Shown here: positions 9,101-17,554 of the stretch, one piece after another
Position numbering within the stretch: the stretch's first letter is position 1
How the letters are laid out: every line of letters begins with the position of its first letter
DNA from: Bacteroides pyogenes
GTDB taxonomy: Bacteria > Bacteroidota > Bacteroidia > Bacteroidales > Bacteroidaceae
DNA length: 44,311 nt
Reading direction: 5' to 3'
NCBI RefSeq assembly: GCF_014196225.1
Contig: NZ_JACIDI010000023.1
Location: 1 to 44,311 of the forward strand
Position numbers and translations under genes: made by a program
Notes under the pieces: model-generated
Database searches by the model: none
What the model was told of the DNA's origin: nothing
Seen by the model: the letters and a program-made list of their open reading frames with translations, nothing else

Positions 9101-9873
9101 AAAGGTTCAACCGTTGTGGGGAAGTTGTGTGTTTCGGCCTTCAGCGAAATTACGCTTTTAATATCTTTGATTTGAAAAAAATCGGGTTTGGAGTGGTCGG
9201 CAGGAGCGAACTGTTCGATTACCGGGCCTTCTGCAAAGGCTACATTGTCCTTGTAGGCCGAGATGATTTTGTTCGGATTTTCCTGAGTTGTCTTTTTAAT
9301 CATTTGAAACAGCGAAGATTCCTGTTCTACTCCGTCGATGATGAACGTTCCTCCGAATATCTTGTGGCGGCAGTGTTCGGAGTTGATTTGCGCGAATCCG
9401 AATACTTCGGAATCAGTCAGCTTTCTTCCGAGATCTTTTTCCACCTTTTTCAAATATTCCATTTCTTCTTTCGAGAGAGCCAGACCTTCTTTTTCGTTGT
9501 AGGCTTCCAGATCGTCAATGTAAAGGATGGGTTCCGGCTGCCGGTTGGTTGTAAATATCTGCTGATCCAGTCCCTTATACATACGTTGCAACATCGGGTC
9601 GTAATCGGCTTTTTCATCTTTCACGGGGAAAAACTCTTCGATGCGGCCGATTCCTTCAAGTCCCATGTTTTGGGTAATCTCTACGGCATTTGTACTCCAG
9701 GGGGTAATCATTTCGCGTCGCGGACCAACAAAATATCCATCTTGTTTTTCTTCGTTCTCCATCACAGCTTCGCCGAAAAGCCAGCAGAGTTTATCACTTT
9801 CGTCGGGGGTGAGCCGGTGATTGCTCTCTACGGCAATCATGCTCTTGGAAGGGGTTCTGAAAAAAAGGATCAT
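6169..9873 (-). CDS. purL: Phosphoribosylformylglycinamidine synthase (large single-chain PurL)
   Basis: Fourth step of purine synthesis: FGAR plus glutamine plus ATP gives FGAM. The 1234-residue chain is the long single-polypeptide form. It has an N-terminal PurS-like region, a linker (NSEHCRHKIFGG), two AIR-synthase-like halves (LKAETHNFPTTVEPFNGASTG; GKDSLSMTQ) and a C-terminal class I glutamine amidotransferase with the nucleophile in LGICNGCQLM and the partner histidine in MMPHLER. Length fits the ~1295-residue E. coli enzyme. I chose the ATG at 9873 (MILFFRTPS), because the upstream extension to 9948 runs across the TATCTTTG promoter box. It is monocistronic and divergent from the exporter gene at 10294. 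Confidence 0.97.
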   Translation of the reverse strand: MILFFRTPSKSMIAVESNHRLTPDESDKLCWLFGEAVMENEEKQDGYFVGPRREMITPWSTNAVEITQNMGLEGIGRIEEFFPVKDEKADYDPMLQRMYKGLDQQIFTTNRQPEPILYIDDLEAYNEKEGLALSKEEMEYLKKVEKDLGRKLTDSEVFGFAQINSEHCRHKIFGGTFIIDGVEQESSLFQMIKKTTQENPNKIISAYKDNVAFAEGPVIEQFAPADHSKPDFFQIKDIKSVISLKAETHNFPTTVEPFNGASTGTGGEIRDRMAGGKGSWPIAGTAVYMTSYPRTDEERPWEEILSVRKWLYQTPEQILIKASNGASDFGNKFGQPLICGSVLTFEHTENNEVYGYDKVIMLAGGVGYGTQRDCLKGSPEAGNKIVVIGGDNYRIGLGGGSVSSVDTGRYSSGIELNAVQRANAEMQKRANNVVRALCEEETNPIVSIHDHGSAGHVNCLSELVEECGGLIDMSKLPIGDKTLSAKEIIANESQERMGLLIKEEALEHVRKIAERERAPMYVVGETTGDHRFAFQQADGVRPFDLAVDQMFGSSPKTYMVDKTVERTYKAPEYNAAKLHEYLTNVLQLEAVACKDWLTNKVDRSVTGKVARQQCQGELQLPLSDCGVVALDYRGEKGIATSIGHAPQAALADPAAGSVLSVSEALTNLVWAPMAEGMDSISLSANWMWPCRSQEGEDARLYTAVKALSDFCCALQINVPTGKDSLSMTQKYPDGEKVISPGTVIVSAGGEVSDVKKVVSPVLVNDAKTTLYHIDFSFDELKLGGSAFAQSLGKIGDNVPSVQDAEYFRDAFLAIQKLIDRKLILAGHDISAGGLITTLLEMCFANTEGGMEIDLDRLKETDIVKILFAENPGVVIQVSDKHKEEVKKTLEEAGVGFVKLGKPTDERHILISKDGATYQFGIDYMRDVWYTSSYLLDRKQSMNGCAKKRFENYKMQPVEFAFMPEFKGKLSQYDISPDRRTPTGVRAAIIREKGTNGEREMAYSLYLAGFDVKDVTMTDLISGRETLEDVNMVVYCGGFSNSDVLGSAKGWAGGFLFNEKAKTALDKFYARKDTLSLGICNGCQLMMELNLINPELKKKGKMLHNNSHKFESTFVGVTIPTNRSVMFGSLSGSKLGIWVAHGEGKFSLPYDEDKYNVVAKYNYDEYPGNPNGSDYSVAALASADGRHLAMMPHLERAVFPWQNAYYPAERLDNDQITPWMEAFVNARKWIEEKVK

Positions 9874-9905
9874 GTGTATTTTAGATTTTACGTTTTTTCT
9901 GTGTG

Positions 9906-9913
9906 CAAAGATA
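9906..9913 (-). promoter_or_regulatory. -7 box of the purL promoter
   Basis: The minus strand reads TATCTTTG, a full match to the Bacteroidetes -7 consensus, 33 nt upstream of the purL ATG. The -33 region is weak. No purine-responsive riboswitch fold is obvious in the short leader. Confidence 0.45.
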
Positions 9914-10293
9914 AATAAATTCGGTGGTGGCAAGAAGAAAATGCGCATAAAAAGAATGTCATTATGGCAAAGGGTATCAGGACTTCGCTGTTCCGTTCGG
10001 GCGCGATGATGAAAAATAAGGGGGAAAGATGCTAACCGCTTTACTTTCTGTTTAAAAAGTTATTCGTCTGCCGTTCGTGTTCCATTCGTCTTTCGTCTGT
10101 GTTTTATTCGTCTGCCGAACGGCAGACGAATAAAACACAGACGAAAGACCAACTACTTTTACTATAAAAACAATAAGCTGTATAAGCATTCGGAAGACAT
10201 ATTCGGATGGGTTCCCGTAGTCTGCGAAGCACATGTTCCGAAAAAACGTTAATATACTAGCTTCTTCTCATAAAAAAGTGCGATATTTGCCAC
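9914..10293. other. Divergent intergenic space, purL to exporter gene
   Basis: About 380 bp between two divergent genes, with no credible ORF on either strand. It is dominated by the long palindrome at 10089-10150 and by repeated TTCGTCT motifs just before it (10062 onward). The rest is AT-rich and presumably holds the exporter promoter near 10285 (ATATTTG, an imperfect match). Confidence 0.5.
10089..10150. repeat. Perfect 30-bp-arm inverted repeat with 2-nt spacer
   Basis: The left arm 10089-10118 and right arm 10121-10150 are exact reverse complements across the dinucleotide AA. The left arm begins GTCTTTCGTCTG and ends GTCTGCCG. The 12-mer ATTCGTCTGCCG at the inner end of the left arm also occurs at 10062-10073, 45 bp earlier, so the right arm could pair with either copy. 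No T-tract follows, and the position between divergent promoters argues against a simple terminator. Confidence 0.9.
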
Positions 10294-10947
10294 ATGATTC
10301 AGTTGGAAACTATATTTGATATTTTAATTAAAGGCTTTATCATAGGTATTGTAGTATCCGCACCTTTAGGCCCGGTAGGGGTTCTTTGTATTCAGCGCAC
10401 TCTGAACAAGGGGCGTTGGTATGGGTTCGTGACCGGGTTGGGAGCCTCTGTAAGCGATATCGCATACGCTCTGCTGACGGGCTATGGCATGAGCTTTGTT
10501 TTCGACTATATCAATAAAAACATATTTTACTTGCAGTTGTTGGGCAGCATTATGCTGCTTGTTTTCGGAATTTATACTTTTCGGAGCAATCCCGTGCATT
10601 CCATTCGCCCGGCTTCGTCCAACAAAGGCTCTTACTTTCATAATTTCATTACTGCATTTTTCGTTACTCTTTCCAATCCTTTGATCATTCTTCTTTTTAT
10701 CGGACTTTTTGCCCGTTTCGCTTTTGTGCAACCGGGTGTGCTGGTATTTGAAGAAATCACAGGATATGTTGCTATCGTTTTGGGAGCATTGGTGTGGTGG
10801 TTTGGAATCACTTTCTTTGTAAATAAAGTGCGTACTAAGTTCAATTTGCGCGGTATTTGGATTTTAAATAGGGTGATTGGCGGTTTTGTGATATTGGCTT
10901 CGGTGGCAGGGTTGGTTTATACATTGCTTGGGGAATCGCTTTACTAA
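10294..10947 (+). CDS. LysE/RhtB-family amino-acid exporter
   Basis: This 217-residue membrane protein has about six hydrophobic segments. The LysE/RhtB hallmark sits in the first helix and loop: GIVVSAPLGPVGVLCIQRTL, followed by KGRWYGFVTGLGASVSDIAYAL. A NPLIILLFIGLF helix follows in the second half. Family members export amino acids or related small molecules by proton exchange across the inner membrane; the substrate here cannot be read from sequence. It heads a tight plus-strand run with the DUF4924 gene (12 bp gap), rmlD and prfC. Confidence 0.88.
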   Translation: MIQLETIFDILIKGFIIGIVVSAPLGPVGVLCIQRTLNKGRWYGFVTGLGASVSDIAYALLTGYGMSFVFDYINKNIFYLQLLGSIMLLVFGIYTFRSNPVHSIRPASSNKGSYFHNFITAFFVTLSNPLIILLFIGLFARFAFVQPGVLVFEEITGYVAIVLGALVWWFGITFFVNKVRTKFNLRGIWILNRVIGGFVILASVAGLVYTLLGESLY

Positions 10948-10959
10948 AAGGAAAGAAGT

Positions 10960-11505
10960 ATGAATCGGGTAGCACAGCAACTGAAAGAAAAAAATATTGC
11001 AGAATATCTTATATATATGTGGCAGGAAGAAGATCTGATTCGCGCCTATGGCTGCGAACTCGAAAGGCTCAATGCCAATATCATTGTCCGTTATCCGGAG
11101 GAGCAGCGCGCCGAAATGACGGAATGGTATCGAAACCTTATCACCATGATGAGGGAGGAGGGGGTGCAAGACAAAGGACATCTTCAGATTAACAAGAATG
11201 TCATTATTAACTTGACGGAACTTCATAAGGCATTGGCCGCTTCGCCTCAATACCCTTTTTATAACGCCGCTTATTTCAAAGCGTTACCGTTTGTTATAGA
11301 GTTGCGTAACAAAAGCGGAAAGAAAGATGAGCCTGAATTGGAAACATGTTTCGAAGCGTTATATGGAGTATTATTGCTCCGTTTGCAGAAGAAAACCATT
11401 AGTGAAGAAACTTTGAAAGCAGTAGGAGCGATCAGCAGTTTCCTTTCTATGCTGGCAAACTATTATGATAAGGAAAGGAAAGGGGAATTAAAATTTGCGG
11501 AGTAA
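10960..11505 (+). CDS. DUF4924 family protein
   Basis: A 181-residue, mostly helical soluble protein that matches what I know of DUF4924, a Bacteroidetes family of unknown function. The N-terminal stretch QQLKEKNIAEYLIYMWQEED is characteristic. No signal peptide, membrane segment or catalytic motif is visible. The start at 10960 has GGAAAG about 6-11 nt upstream, an acceptable ribosome site. Its stop codon directly abuts the rmlD ATG (11505/11506), so the two are likely translationally coupled. The position between an exporter and rmlD gives no firm functional hint. Confidence 0.85.
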   Translation: MNRVAQQLKEKNIAEYLIYMWQEEDLIRAYGCELERLNANIIVRYPEEQRAEMTEWYRNLITMMREEGVQDKGHLQINKNVIINLTELHKALAASPQYPFYNAAYFKALPFVIELRNKSGKKDEPELETCFEALYGVLLLRLQKKTISEETLKAVGAISSFLSMLANYYDKERKGELKFAE

Positions 11506-12372
11506 ATGAGAATCTTAGTAACAGGCGCCAATGGGCAACTCGGAAGCGCTATGCAGGCGCTGGCAAATGAAAATCGGCAACATACATATCATTTTACGGA
11601 TGTGCGGGAGCTCGACATCTGCAATGAAGAGTCCGTAAGCAAATATGTTTCCGGAGAAAGTATCGAACTGATTGTGAATTGTGCCGCTTACACGGCTGTC
11701 GACAAGGCGGAGGATGAGAAAGAACCGGCATGGCAATTGAATGCTGTAGCTCCGGGAATATTGGCACGGGCTGCTCAAGCCAATAGTGCCGGAATGATTC
11801 ATCTTTCTACGGACTATGTGTTCGACGGGCTTTCGCACGTCCCCTATACGGAGGAGTGCACACCTTCTCCTGATTCTGTATATGGATTCAGTAAATTGGA
11901 AGGAGAAAAAGAAGTTATGCGGCATTGTGAGAATGCGCTTATCATCCGCACGGCTTGGCTTTATTCCATCTATGGCAGTAATTTTGTGAAAACAATGATC
12001 CGGCTGGGCAAAGAGCGTGATGAGCTGGGAGTCGTGTTCGATCAGATCGGAACCCCTACCTATGCAAATGATTTGGCAAGAGCGATTTATGCCATTATAA
12101 ATAAAGGAATAACCGGGGGAACTTACCACTTTAGCAATGAGGGGGTTTGCTCGTGGTATGATTTCGCTTTGAAAATTCACCGGTTGGCAGGCATAACTTC
12201 CTGTAAAGTGAAACCTTTGCATACGGCAGAATATCCTTCGAAAGCAAACCGCCCCCATTATTCGGTACTTGATAAAACAAAAATAAAAAAGACGTTTGAT
12301 CTTGAGATTCCTCATTGGGAAGAGAGTCTCAGGAGTTGTGTGGAACTTTTAAACTTGAGAAAGCAAGAATGA
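11506..12372 (+). CDS. rfbD: dTDP-4-dehydrorhamnose reductase
   Basis: Last step of dTDP-L-rhamnose synthesis: NADPH-dependent reduction of dTDP-4-dehydrorhamnose. The 288-residue protein has an N-terminal Rossmann glycine motif ([12 protein letters not shown]), LSTDYVFDG, and the SDR-type active-site YGFSKLEGE with Tyr and Lys. The [12 protein letters not shown] stretch is typical of RmlD. No rfbA, rfbB or rfbC gene lies nearby, so this copy is separated from the rest of the pathway, which is common in Bacteroides. Its ATG follows the DUF4924 stop with no gap. Confidence 0.95.
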   Translation: MRILVTGANGQLGSAMQALANENRQHTYHFTDVRELDICNEESVSKYVSGESIELIVNCAAYTAVDKAEDEKEPAWQLNAVAPGILARAAQANSAGMIHLSTDYVFDGLSHVPYTEECTPSPDSVYGFSKLEGEKEVMRHCENALIIRTAWLYSIYGSNFVKTMIRLGKERDELGVVFDQIGTPTYANDLARAIYAIINKGITGGTYHFSNEGVCSWYDFALKIHRLAGITSCKVKPLHTAEYPSKANRPHYSVLDKTKIKKTFDLEIPHWEESLRSCVELLNLRKQE

Positions 12373-12421
12373 AAGAGGCTGCGAGCAGAGTATGCTTACA
12401 TTTAATATCCATTTTATAGAT

Positions 12422-13996
12422 ATGGTTGATAATACAGAAATACAAAGACGGCGAACATTCGCCATTATTGCCCATCCCGATGCGGGAAAAACTTCTTTAA
12501 CCGAGAAACTGTTGCTTTTTGGCGGACAGATTCAGGTTGCCGGTGCGGTAAAGAGCAATAAAATCAAGAAGACGGCGACTTCGGACTGGATGGAGATTGA
12601 GAAACAGCGTGGAATTTCGGTTACTACCTCTGTTATGGAGTTCGATTACCGGGATTATAAGATTAATATTCTCGATACACCGGGACACCAAGACTTTGCA
12701 GAAGATACGTACCGTACGCTTACTGCTGTGGACAGCGTAATCATTGTGGTAGACGGTGCAAAAGGCGTGGAAACGCAGACCAGAAAATTGATGGAAGTTT
12801 GCCGTATGCGGAATACTCCGGTTATTATCTTTGTCAACAAGATGGACCGTGAAGGGAAAGATCCGTTCGATTTGTTGGACGAATTGGAAGAAGAACTGAT
12901 GATCCGTGTTCGGCCTCTTTCATGGCCTATTGAACAGGGAATTCGTTTTAAAGGAGTATATAATATCTACGAACAAAGGCTTGATCTATACCAACCGTCT
13001 AAACAGGTGGTGACGGAGAAGGTAGAAATCGATGTACATTCTGAAGAGCTGGACAGGCAGATCGGAAAGCCGCTGGCAGATAAACTGCGGGGAGACCTGG
13101 AGCTGATTGAAGGCGTTTATCCGGAATTTGACGTGCAGGCATATTTGGAAGGCCATTGTGCACCGGTTTTCTTCGGCTCTGCATTGAACAATTTCGGTGT
13201 GCAGGAATTGTTGAACTGTTTTGTCGAGATAGCTCCAAGCCCTCGTCCCGTTCGGGCAGAAGAACGCGAGGTGAGACCGGAAGAACAGAAGTTTACCGGA
13301 TTCATTTTTAAAATTACGGCAAATATCGATCCGAATCACCGCTCGTGTGTAGCTTTTTGCAAAGTATGTTCAGGCAAATTTGTTCGCAATGCGCCCTATC
13401 TTCATGTACGTCATGGAAAAAGCATGCGTTTTTCGTCACCGACTCAATTCATGGCACAGCGCAAAACCACAATCGACGAAGCTTACGCGGGAGATATTAT
13501 CGGGTTGCCGGATAATGGAACCTTTAAAATAGGCGATACGCTCACTGAGGGTGAATTGCTTCATTTCCGCGGACTGCCCAGCTTCTCTCCGGAAATGTTC
13601 AAGTATATCGAAAATGCCGATCCTATGAAACAGAAACAACTGGCGAAAGGGATTGATCAATTGATGGACGAAGGCGTAGCCCAGCTTTTTGTGAATCAGT
13701 TTAACGGTCGCAAGATTATCGGTACGGTAGGGCAACTGCAATTTGAAGTAATACAATACCGCCTATTGAATGAATACAATGCTTCTTGTCGTTGGGAACC
13801 GGTAAGTCTTTATAAGGCCTGCTGGGTGGAAAGCGATGATGCCGAGGAGTTGGAAGCTTTTAAAAAACGTAAATATCAATATATGGCAAAAGACCGCGAA
13901 GGACGCGATGTTTTCTTGGCTGACTCTTCTTATGTGCTCCAAATGGCTCAAATAGACTTTAAGCATATAAAGTTCCACTTCACAAGTGAGTTTTGA
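12422..13996 (+). CDS. prfC: Peptide chain release factor 3
   Basis: RF3 is a translational GTPase that recycles RF1 and RF2 from the ribosome after termination. G-domain motifs are clear: G1 AHPDAGKTS, the switch I region [13 protein letters not shown]3 DTPGHQDF, G4 NKMD. Domain II and the C-terminal RF3 domain follow. From the ATG at 12422 ([13 protein letters not shown]) it has 524 residues, matching the family (529 in E. coli). An ATG ten codons upstream (12392) is in frame, but its extra residues are not family-like. It closes the run starting at 10294, 49 bp after rmlD. Confidence 0.96.
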   Translation: MVDNTEIQRRRTFAIIAHPDAGKTSLTEKLLLFGGQIQVAGAVKSNKIKKTATSDWMEIEKQRGISVTTSVMEFDYRDYKINILDTPGHQDFAEDTYRTLTAVDSVIIVVDGAKGVETQTRKLMEVCRMRNTPVIIFVNKMDREGKDPFDLLDELEEELMIRVRPLSWPIEQGIRFKGVYNIYEQRLDLYQPSKQVVTEKVEIDVHSEELDRQIGKPLADKLRGDLELIEGVYPEFDVQAYLEGHCAPVFFGSALNNFGVQELLNCFVEIAPSPRPVRAEEREVRPEEQKFTGFIFKITANIDPNHRSCVAFCKVCSGKFVRNAPYLHVRHGKSMRFSSPTQFMAQRKTTIDEAYAGDIIGLPDNGTFKIGDTLTEGELLHFRGLPSFSPEMFKYIENADPMKQKQLAKGIDQLMDEGVAQLFVNQFNGRKIIGTVGQLQFEVIQYRLLNEYNASCRWEPVSLYKACWVESDDAEELEAFKKRKYQYMAKDREGRDVFLADSSYVLQMAQIDFKHIKFHFTSEF

Positions 13997-14061
13997 TTTT
14001 TTTTGTTTAAGTATTTTAACTGATTATTCCGGTAAAAAAGGACTTTTTATTTCTGATATTA

Positions 14062-14640
14062 ATGGCGGGAGATACTATCACTAATACGAATGCGGCATTC
14101 TGGGAGAAGATTCGGCAAGGCGATGAGGATGCTTTCAGACAGCTTTATGAACAGAATGCAGATTGGCTTTATGGATACGGAATGAAAATAACCGGTAATG
14201 ATGATTTGGTAACAGAGGCGATACAAACGTTATTTGTGTACATCTTTGAAAAAAGAAAAACCTGCTCTATGCCAAAATCCATCGCTGCCTATCTTTGTAT
14301 TTCCTTGAAACGTATTCTTATCAATGAATTGAAGAAAGGTTATAACGAAACTTTCAAGTCGTTGGATGAAGTAGAATTGAGTGAATATAATTTTGATCTG
14401 GAAATAGACGTAGAAACAGCTATTGTCCGGTCGGAGCTTAAAAAAGAACAATTGGATTTTCTTCAAAAAGAGCTTAATAGCCTGACCAGGCAGCAGCGTG
14501 AAGTATTGTATTTGAAATATTACAAAGGGCTTAGCTCCGATGAAATTGCTCAGGTGATGGGATTGACATCTCGCACTGTTTACAATACGGCTTATATGGC
14601 GATATCCAGATTGAGAGGGCGTTTGGTGCCGCTATTATAA
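14062..14640 (+). CDS. ECF-type RNA polymerase sigma factor
   Basis: A 192-residue sigma-70 family protein of the extracytoplasmic-function type. Region 2 covers residues about 10-85 (AFRQLYEQNADWLYGYGMKI ... IAAYLCISLKRILINELKK). Region 4 covers about 125-185 (SLTRQQREVLYLKYYKGLSS, EIAQVMGLTSRTVYNTAYMA), with the expected helix-turn-helix. In Bacteroides such factors usually sit with a FecR anti-sigma and a SusC/SusD pair. Here the FecR gene follows after 24 bp but no SusC/D pair does. The target regulon cannot be read from the window. Confidence 0.94.
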   Translation: MAGDTITNTNAAFWEKIRQGDEDAFRQLYEQNADWLYGYGMKITGNDDLVTEAIQTLFVYIFEKRKTCSMPKSIAAYLCISLKRILINELKKGYNETFKSLDEVELSEYNFDLEIDVETAIVRSELKKEQLDFLQKELNSLTRQQREVLYLKYYKGLSSDEIAQVMGLTSRTVYNTAYMAISRLRGRLVPLL

Positions 14641-14664
14641 ATTTAGAACAGGCAATGTTATATT

Positions 14665-15501
14665 GTGTCGAAGGAAATGAAAGATTGGAAAGAAATATTA
14701 GAGAAGCATTTGGAAGAAGGCAAACTTCCTTTAATAGAGCCTATGTTTACGCGGAAAGCGGAAGTGCGTGAGACATTGGAGAGGTTGCGGAAAAAGAACC
14801 GTGTTGCCGGAGCTAAAACTGTCAATGGGCTGTTTCGTAAAAGAACAGTATATTGGAGTGCAGCGGCAATGCTTGCTCTTCTTTTCGGTTTGGGGAGCTA
14901 TCTTCTGTCCGAAGAAAAGGTTTCTACGGATGCGGTGGCAATGGAATGCAAGTTACCCGACGGAAGTCATGTGCAAGTGATGGAAGACTCAATGCTGTCT
15001 TTTAACCGCATCGGATGGCTTTGGAACCGGAGTCTACATTTGTCAGGCAAGGCTTTTTTTAGCGTGAATCCCGGCAAAACTTTTACGGTTCACACAAGGG
15101 CGGGGAACGTATCCGTGCTCGGAACTAAATTCTGGGTAGAACAAAAAGGAAGTGAAATAACTGTCAGTTGCAAGGAAGGGTATGTGAAACTGGAAACTCC
15201 TATCGGTGTAACAGCGTTGGCCGCCGGTGAAAGCGTGCATTGCGATGAGAAAGGGATGGGGACCGTAGAAAGAGAATTAAAACTTCGGAGGATCTTAGGT
15301 TACGAGAAGGATCCGCTGGTTAATGTAGTTGCGGATATTGAAGAAATATTCCAAATCAAAGTGATAGGCCGTGAAAAATGTGAGGGATTGTTTTACGATG
15401 GAATTATTTATACCAGAAATTTGGAAGAAACTTTAAAGAGAGTATTCGGTTCCTTCGGTATAAAATACGAACTTTGCGGAAAAGAGGTTATTTTATTGTG
15501 A
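14665..15501 (+). CDS. FecR-family anti-sigma factor
   Basis: A 278-residue single-pass inner-membrane protein. The cytoplasmic N-terminal ~55 residues would bind the sigma factor encoded just upstream. The membrane helix is YWSAAAMLALLFGLGSYLL. The periplasmic FecR domain follows (ECKLPDGSHVQVMEDSMLSF ... VSVLGTKFWVEQKGSEITVS), then a C-terminal DUF4974-type domain (GLFYDGIIYTRNLEETLKRV). The frame can start at GTG 14665 or at ATG 14677, which has GAAGGAA just before it; the ATG may be the true start. The usual outer-membrane transducer partner is not adjacent, so signal input may come from elsewhere. Confidence 0.92.
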   Translation: MSKEMKDWKEILEKHLEEGKLPLIEPMFTRKAEVRETLERLRKKNRVAGAKTVNGLFRKRTVYWSAAAMLALLFGLGSYLLSEEKVSTDAVAMECKLPDGSHVQVMEDSMLSFNRIGWLWNRSLHLSGKAFFSVNPGKTFTVHTRAGNVSVLGTKFWVEQKGSEITVSCKEGYVKLETPIGVTALAAGESVHCDEKGMGTVERELKLRRILGYEKDPLVNVVADIEEIFQIKVIGREKCEGLFYDGIIYTRNLEETLKRVFGSFGIKYELCGKEVILL

Positions 15502-15650
15502 AAAATTCTTTTAATTACAGAAAAATAAACTTTTTGCAAACAATATATGTTTTTTTTTTGTTTCTTTGGTAAAAAAATAAATAAGGCCTCTCTTTAAAGT
15601 GTAAATGCTATAAAGAGATAGCTGATTAATTAATTTAAATAGTTAAGACG
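15502..15650. other. AT-rich leader upstream of the OmpA-family gene
   Basis: About 150 bp with a run of eleven T residues near 15550, followed by TTTG and A-rich sequence. The OmpA-family gene therefore probably has its own promoter and a leader of some length and is not simply read through from fecR. I see no perfect TAnnTTTG box or clear hairpin. Confidence 0.3.
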
Positions 15651-16814
15651 ATGAAAAAGAGATTTATTACAGCAGCTCTGATTTTTATGAGTGTTTGTGC
15701 TGTGGCACAACAGAAAGAAAATCGCGATGCCAATGGCAAAATTCTACGTGGTCCGTATGAGACCAATAGGGCTTTTGACAATTGGTTTTTTAGTGTAGGT
15801 GGTGGAGTTAACATCTACGAAGGTGAGTATGACAGCAAAGCCGACTTCGGTAAACGTTTGGCTCCTGCGCTCGATGTTTCTATCGGTAAGTGGATTACTC
15901 CATGGTCCGGAGTTCGTTTGCAATTTGCCGGACTTAAAGTAAAAGGCGCAACACAACCGGGCGCTATTTTCGCTGACGGAACAGAAAAAGACTATACAAA
16001 GAAGAAGTTTGATGTAATGACTGTTCATGCCGATTATCTCTGGAACCTCTCCAATGCGTTCCTGGGATACAACTCTAAGCGTGTATGGAACTTTATTCCT
16101 TATGGAGGTTTCGGTTGGGTACAAGCTAAAGGTAATGGCCATGAAGATAATGAACTTGCCGGATTTGTCGGTATCTTGAACACATTCCGTTTGGGCAAAC
16201 GCGTAGACTTGACTTTGGAAGGTCGTCAGATGTTGGTGAACCAAAGACTTGACGGAGTTGTCGGCGGCGAAAAAGTTGAAGGAATGACTTCTGTAACGTT
16301 AGGTTTGAACTTCAAACTCGGTAAGACAGGTTTCAACCGCGTGACTATGCCGGAACCGGTAGACTTCAGCTCTTACAATGACCGCATCAATGACTTGCGT
16401 GCACAGAATGATAAGCTGAAAGCTGATAACCAACAACTGTCAGACGAGTTGATCGCTGCCAGAAATCGTAAAGCAGAAACCGTAACTGAAGTAATCACTG
16501 CTCCTTTGGCTCTGTTCTTCCAGATCGGTAAGGCTAAATTGGATTCTAAAGAATTGACTAACTTGGATTACTATGCTACTCATATTATGAAAGCTGCTTC
16601 TGACAAGACATTTACATTGATCGGATCTGCAGATAAGGCTACCGGTAGCAAGGCTTGGAATCAGAAGTTGAGTGAAAAACGTGCAGATTATGTATATAAT
16701 TTGTTGGTTGAAAAATATGGTATACCTGCAGAGCGTCTTGTGAAGAGAGCTGAAGGTGATACAAATAACCGTTTCAAGGAAGCTGTATTGAATCGCGTAG
16801 TTATCGTTGAATAA
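15651..16814 (+). CDS. OmpA-family outer-membrane protein
   Basis: A 387-residue protein with a signal peptide (MKKRFITAALIFMSVCAVAQ). Next comes an N-terminal beta-barrel region of about 210 residues with alternating aromatic strands (AFDNWFFSVGGGVNIYEGEY, RVWNFIPYGGFGWVQAKG). A short coiled coil follows (INDLRAQNDKLKADNQQLSD), then a C-terminal OmpA-like peptidoglycan-binding domain (APLALFFQIGKAKLDSKELT ... KLSEKRADYVYNLLVEKYGI). It would tether the outer membrane to peptidoglycan. Codon use looks like that of a highly expressed gene, consistent with an abundant envelope protein. A strong terminator follows 26 bp after the stop. Confidence 0.95.
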   Translation: MKKRFITAALIFMSVCAVAQQKENRDANGKILRGPYETNRAFDNWFFSVGGGVNIYEGEYDSKADFGKRLAPALDVSIGKWITPWSGVRLQFAGLKVKGATQPGAIFADGTEKDYTKKKFDVMTVHADYLWNLSNAFLGYNSKRVWNFIPYGGFGWVQAKGNGHEDNELAGFVGILNTFRLGKRVDLTLEGRQMLVNQRLDGVVGGEKVEGMTSVTLGLNFKLGKTGFNRVTMPEPVDFSSYNDRINDLRAQNDKLKADNQQLSDELIAARNRKAETVTEVITAPLALFFQIGKAKLDSKELTNLDYYATHIMKAASDKTFTLIGSADKATGSKAWNQKLSEKRADYVYNLLVEKYGIPAERLVKRAEGDTNNRFKEAVLNRVVIVE

Positions 16815-16840
16815 TTTCGTATTCATTTATTTCTGAGTGA

Positions 16841-16879
16841 TGTGAGGGGGAATAGGGGTGTTTCCTCTCACATTTTTTT
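16841..16879 (+). terminator. Rho-independent terminator of the OmpA-family gene
   Basis: TGTGAGGGGGAA (16841-16852) pairs along its full length, with two G-U pairs, to TTTCCTCTCACA (16861-16872) across an 8-nt loop. Seven T residues follow. It lies 26 bp after the stop. Confidence 0.85.
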
Positions 16880-16905
16880 GGTCTGTATTATTTTTTAAAA
16901 AAAGA

Positions 16906-17286
16906 ATGATTATATACAATAGCCGACTTGCAAGGCTTTTTTTAAAAGCTGAGAATAAACATTATTTTATGCTTTTGGGAATTACTTTTACCCGTTATAA
17001 ACATTGCGAATACTGGGAAGAAATGGAAATGCTTATTCATAAAAGGCAATATGTGGAGTGTATGCTTCTTGCAGCATTACCTGTCTTTATCTTAGCTTAT
17101 CTTTTTTCATGGTGGCTTCTGTTGCTTATTCCGCTTGCTTATCGCATTCTGTATTGGCTGGAACGTTTTTTGATAAATGCTTCGTCTTTCGACAGAGAAG
17201 CTCAGAGATTCAGCAATGACAGGATGTACTTCAGGAGGAGAAAGTTTGCTGCATGGAGAAGTTTGTATGCGCGAAAAAATGCTTGA
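16906..17286 (+). CDS. Small membrane protein of unknown function
   Basis: From the ATG at 16906 this is a 126-residue protein (MIIYNSRLARLFLK). It has one strong hydrophobic hairpin or paired helices (ECMLLAALPVFILAYLFSWW, LLLLIPLAYRILYWLERFL) and a basic C terminus (RRRKFAAWRSLYARKNA). I do not recognise a named family. An upstream ATG at 16858 lies inside the preceding terminator and is unlikely to be used. The protein probably sits in the inner membrane with a positively charged tail in the cytoplasm. No operon partner is evident. Confidence 0.65.
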   Translation: MIIYNSRLARLFLKAENKHYFMLLGITFTRYKHCEYWEEMEMLIHKRQYVECMLLAALPVFILAYLFSWWLLLLIPLAYRILYWLERFLINASSFDREAQRFSNDRMYFRRRKFAAWRSLYARKNA

Positions 17287-17348
17287 GTTTTATGCTTGTT
17301 ATACTTGCGCAGATTCTTCAGAGTTTTAGTGTAAAATAAATGTGATTT

Positions 17349-17538
17349 ATGAAAGATATTATTAAAGTGCTTAAGTTTTTGCTGATCCGGCGCGTCTTTT
17401 TGCATCGTGTTTGTTGCAATGGAACTTGCTTTATTCTTTTTTAGTATCTCATTAAATATATTTACCCCTATTGATGTATTAAGAAACAATGAGTCTGTTA
17501 TTCCCGGCGGAACATCAATATGTGTTACGAACGGGTGA
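17349..17538 (+). pseudogene. Frameshifted micro-ORF for a small membrane peptide
   Basis: An ATG at 17349 opens MKDIIKVLKFLLI, then in that frame runs into an unlikely arginine-rich tail and stops. In the +1 frame, from about 17386, a better-looking chain continues without a stop to TGA 17536-17538: GASFCIVFVAMELALFFFSI, then SLNIFTPIDVLRNNESVIPG, ending GTSICVTNG. Dropping one C in the ATCCGG near 17388 joins the two into a ~62-residue hydrophobic-then-soluble protein. The +1 frame alone could start at ATG 17419 (39 residues). This is a reading of codon plausibility, not a family match. A strong terminator follows 17 bp after the stop. Confidence 0.35.
17469..17520 (+). other. Inverted repeat that could fold the transcript before the terminator
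   Basis: TATTGATGT (17469-17477) is the exact reverse complement of ACATCAATA (17512-17520), enclosing 34 nt. With the terminator hairpin that begins 35 nt later, the transcript could be a small structured RNA. The same bases also form part of the micro-ORF, so the two readings compete. Confidence 0.35.
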
Positions 17539-17554
17539 AAAATCTTGATTTTTG

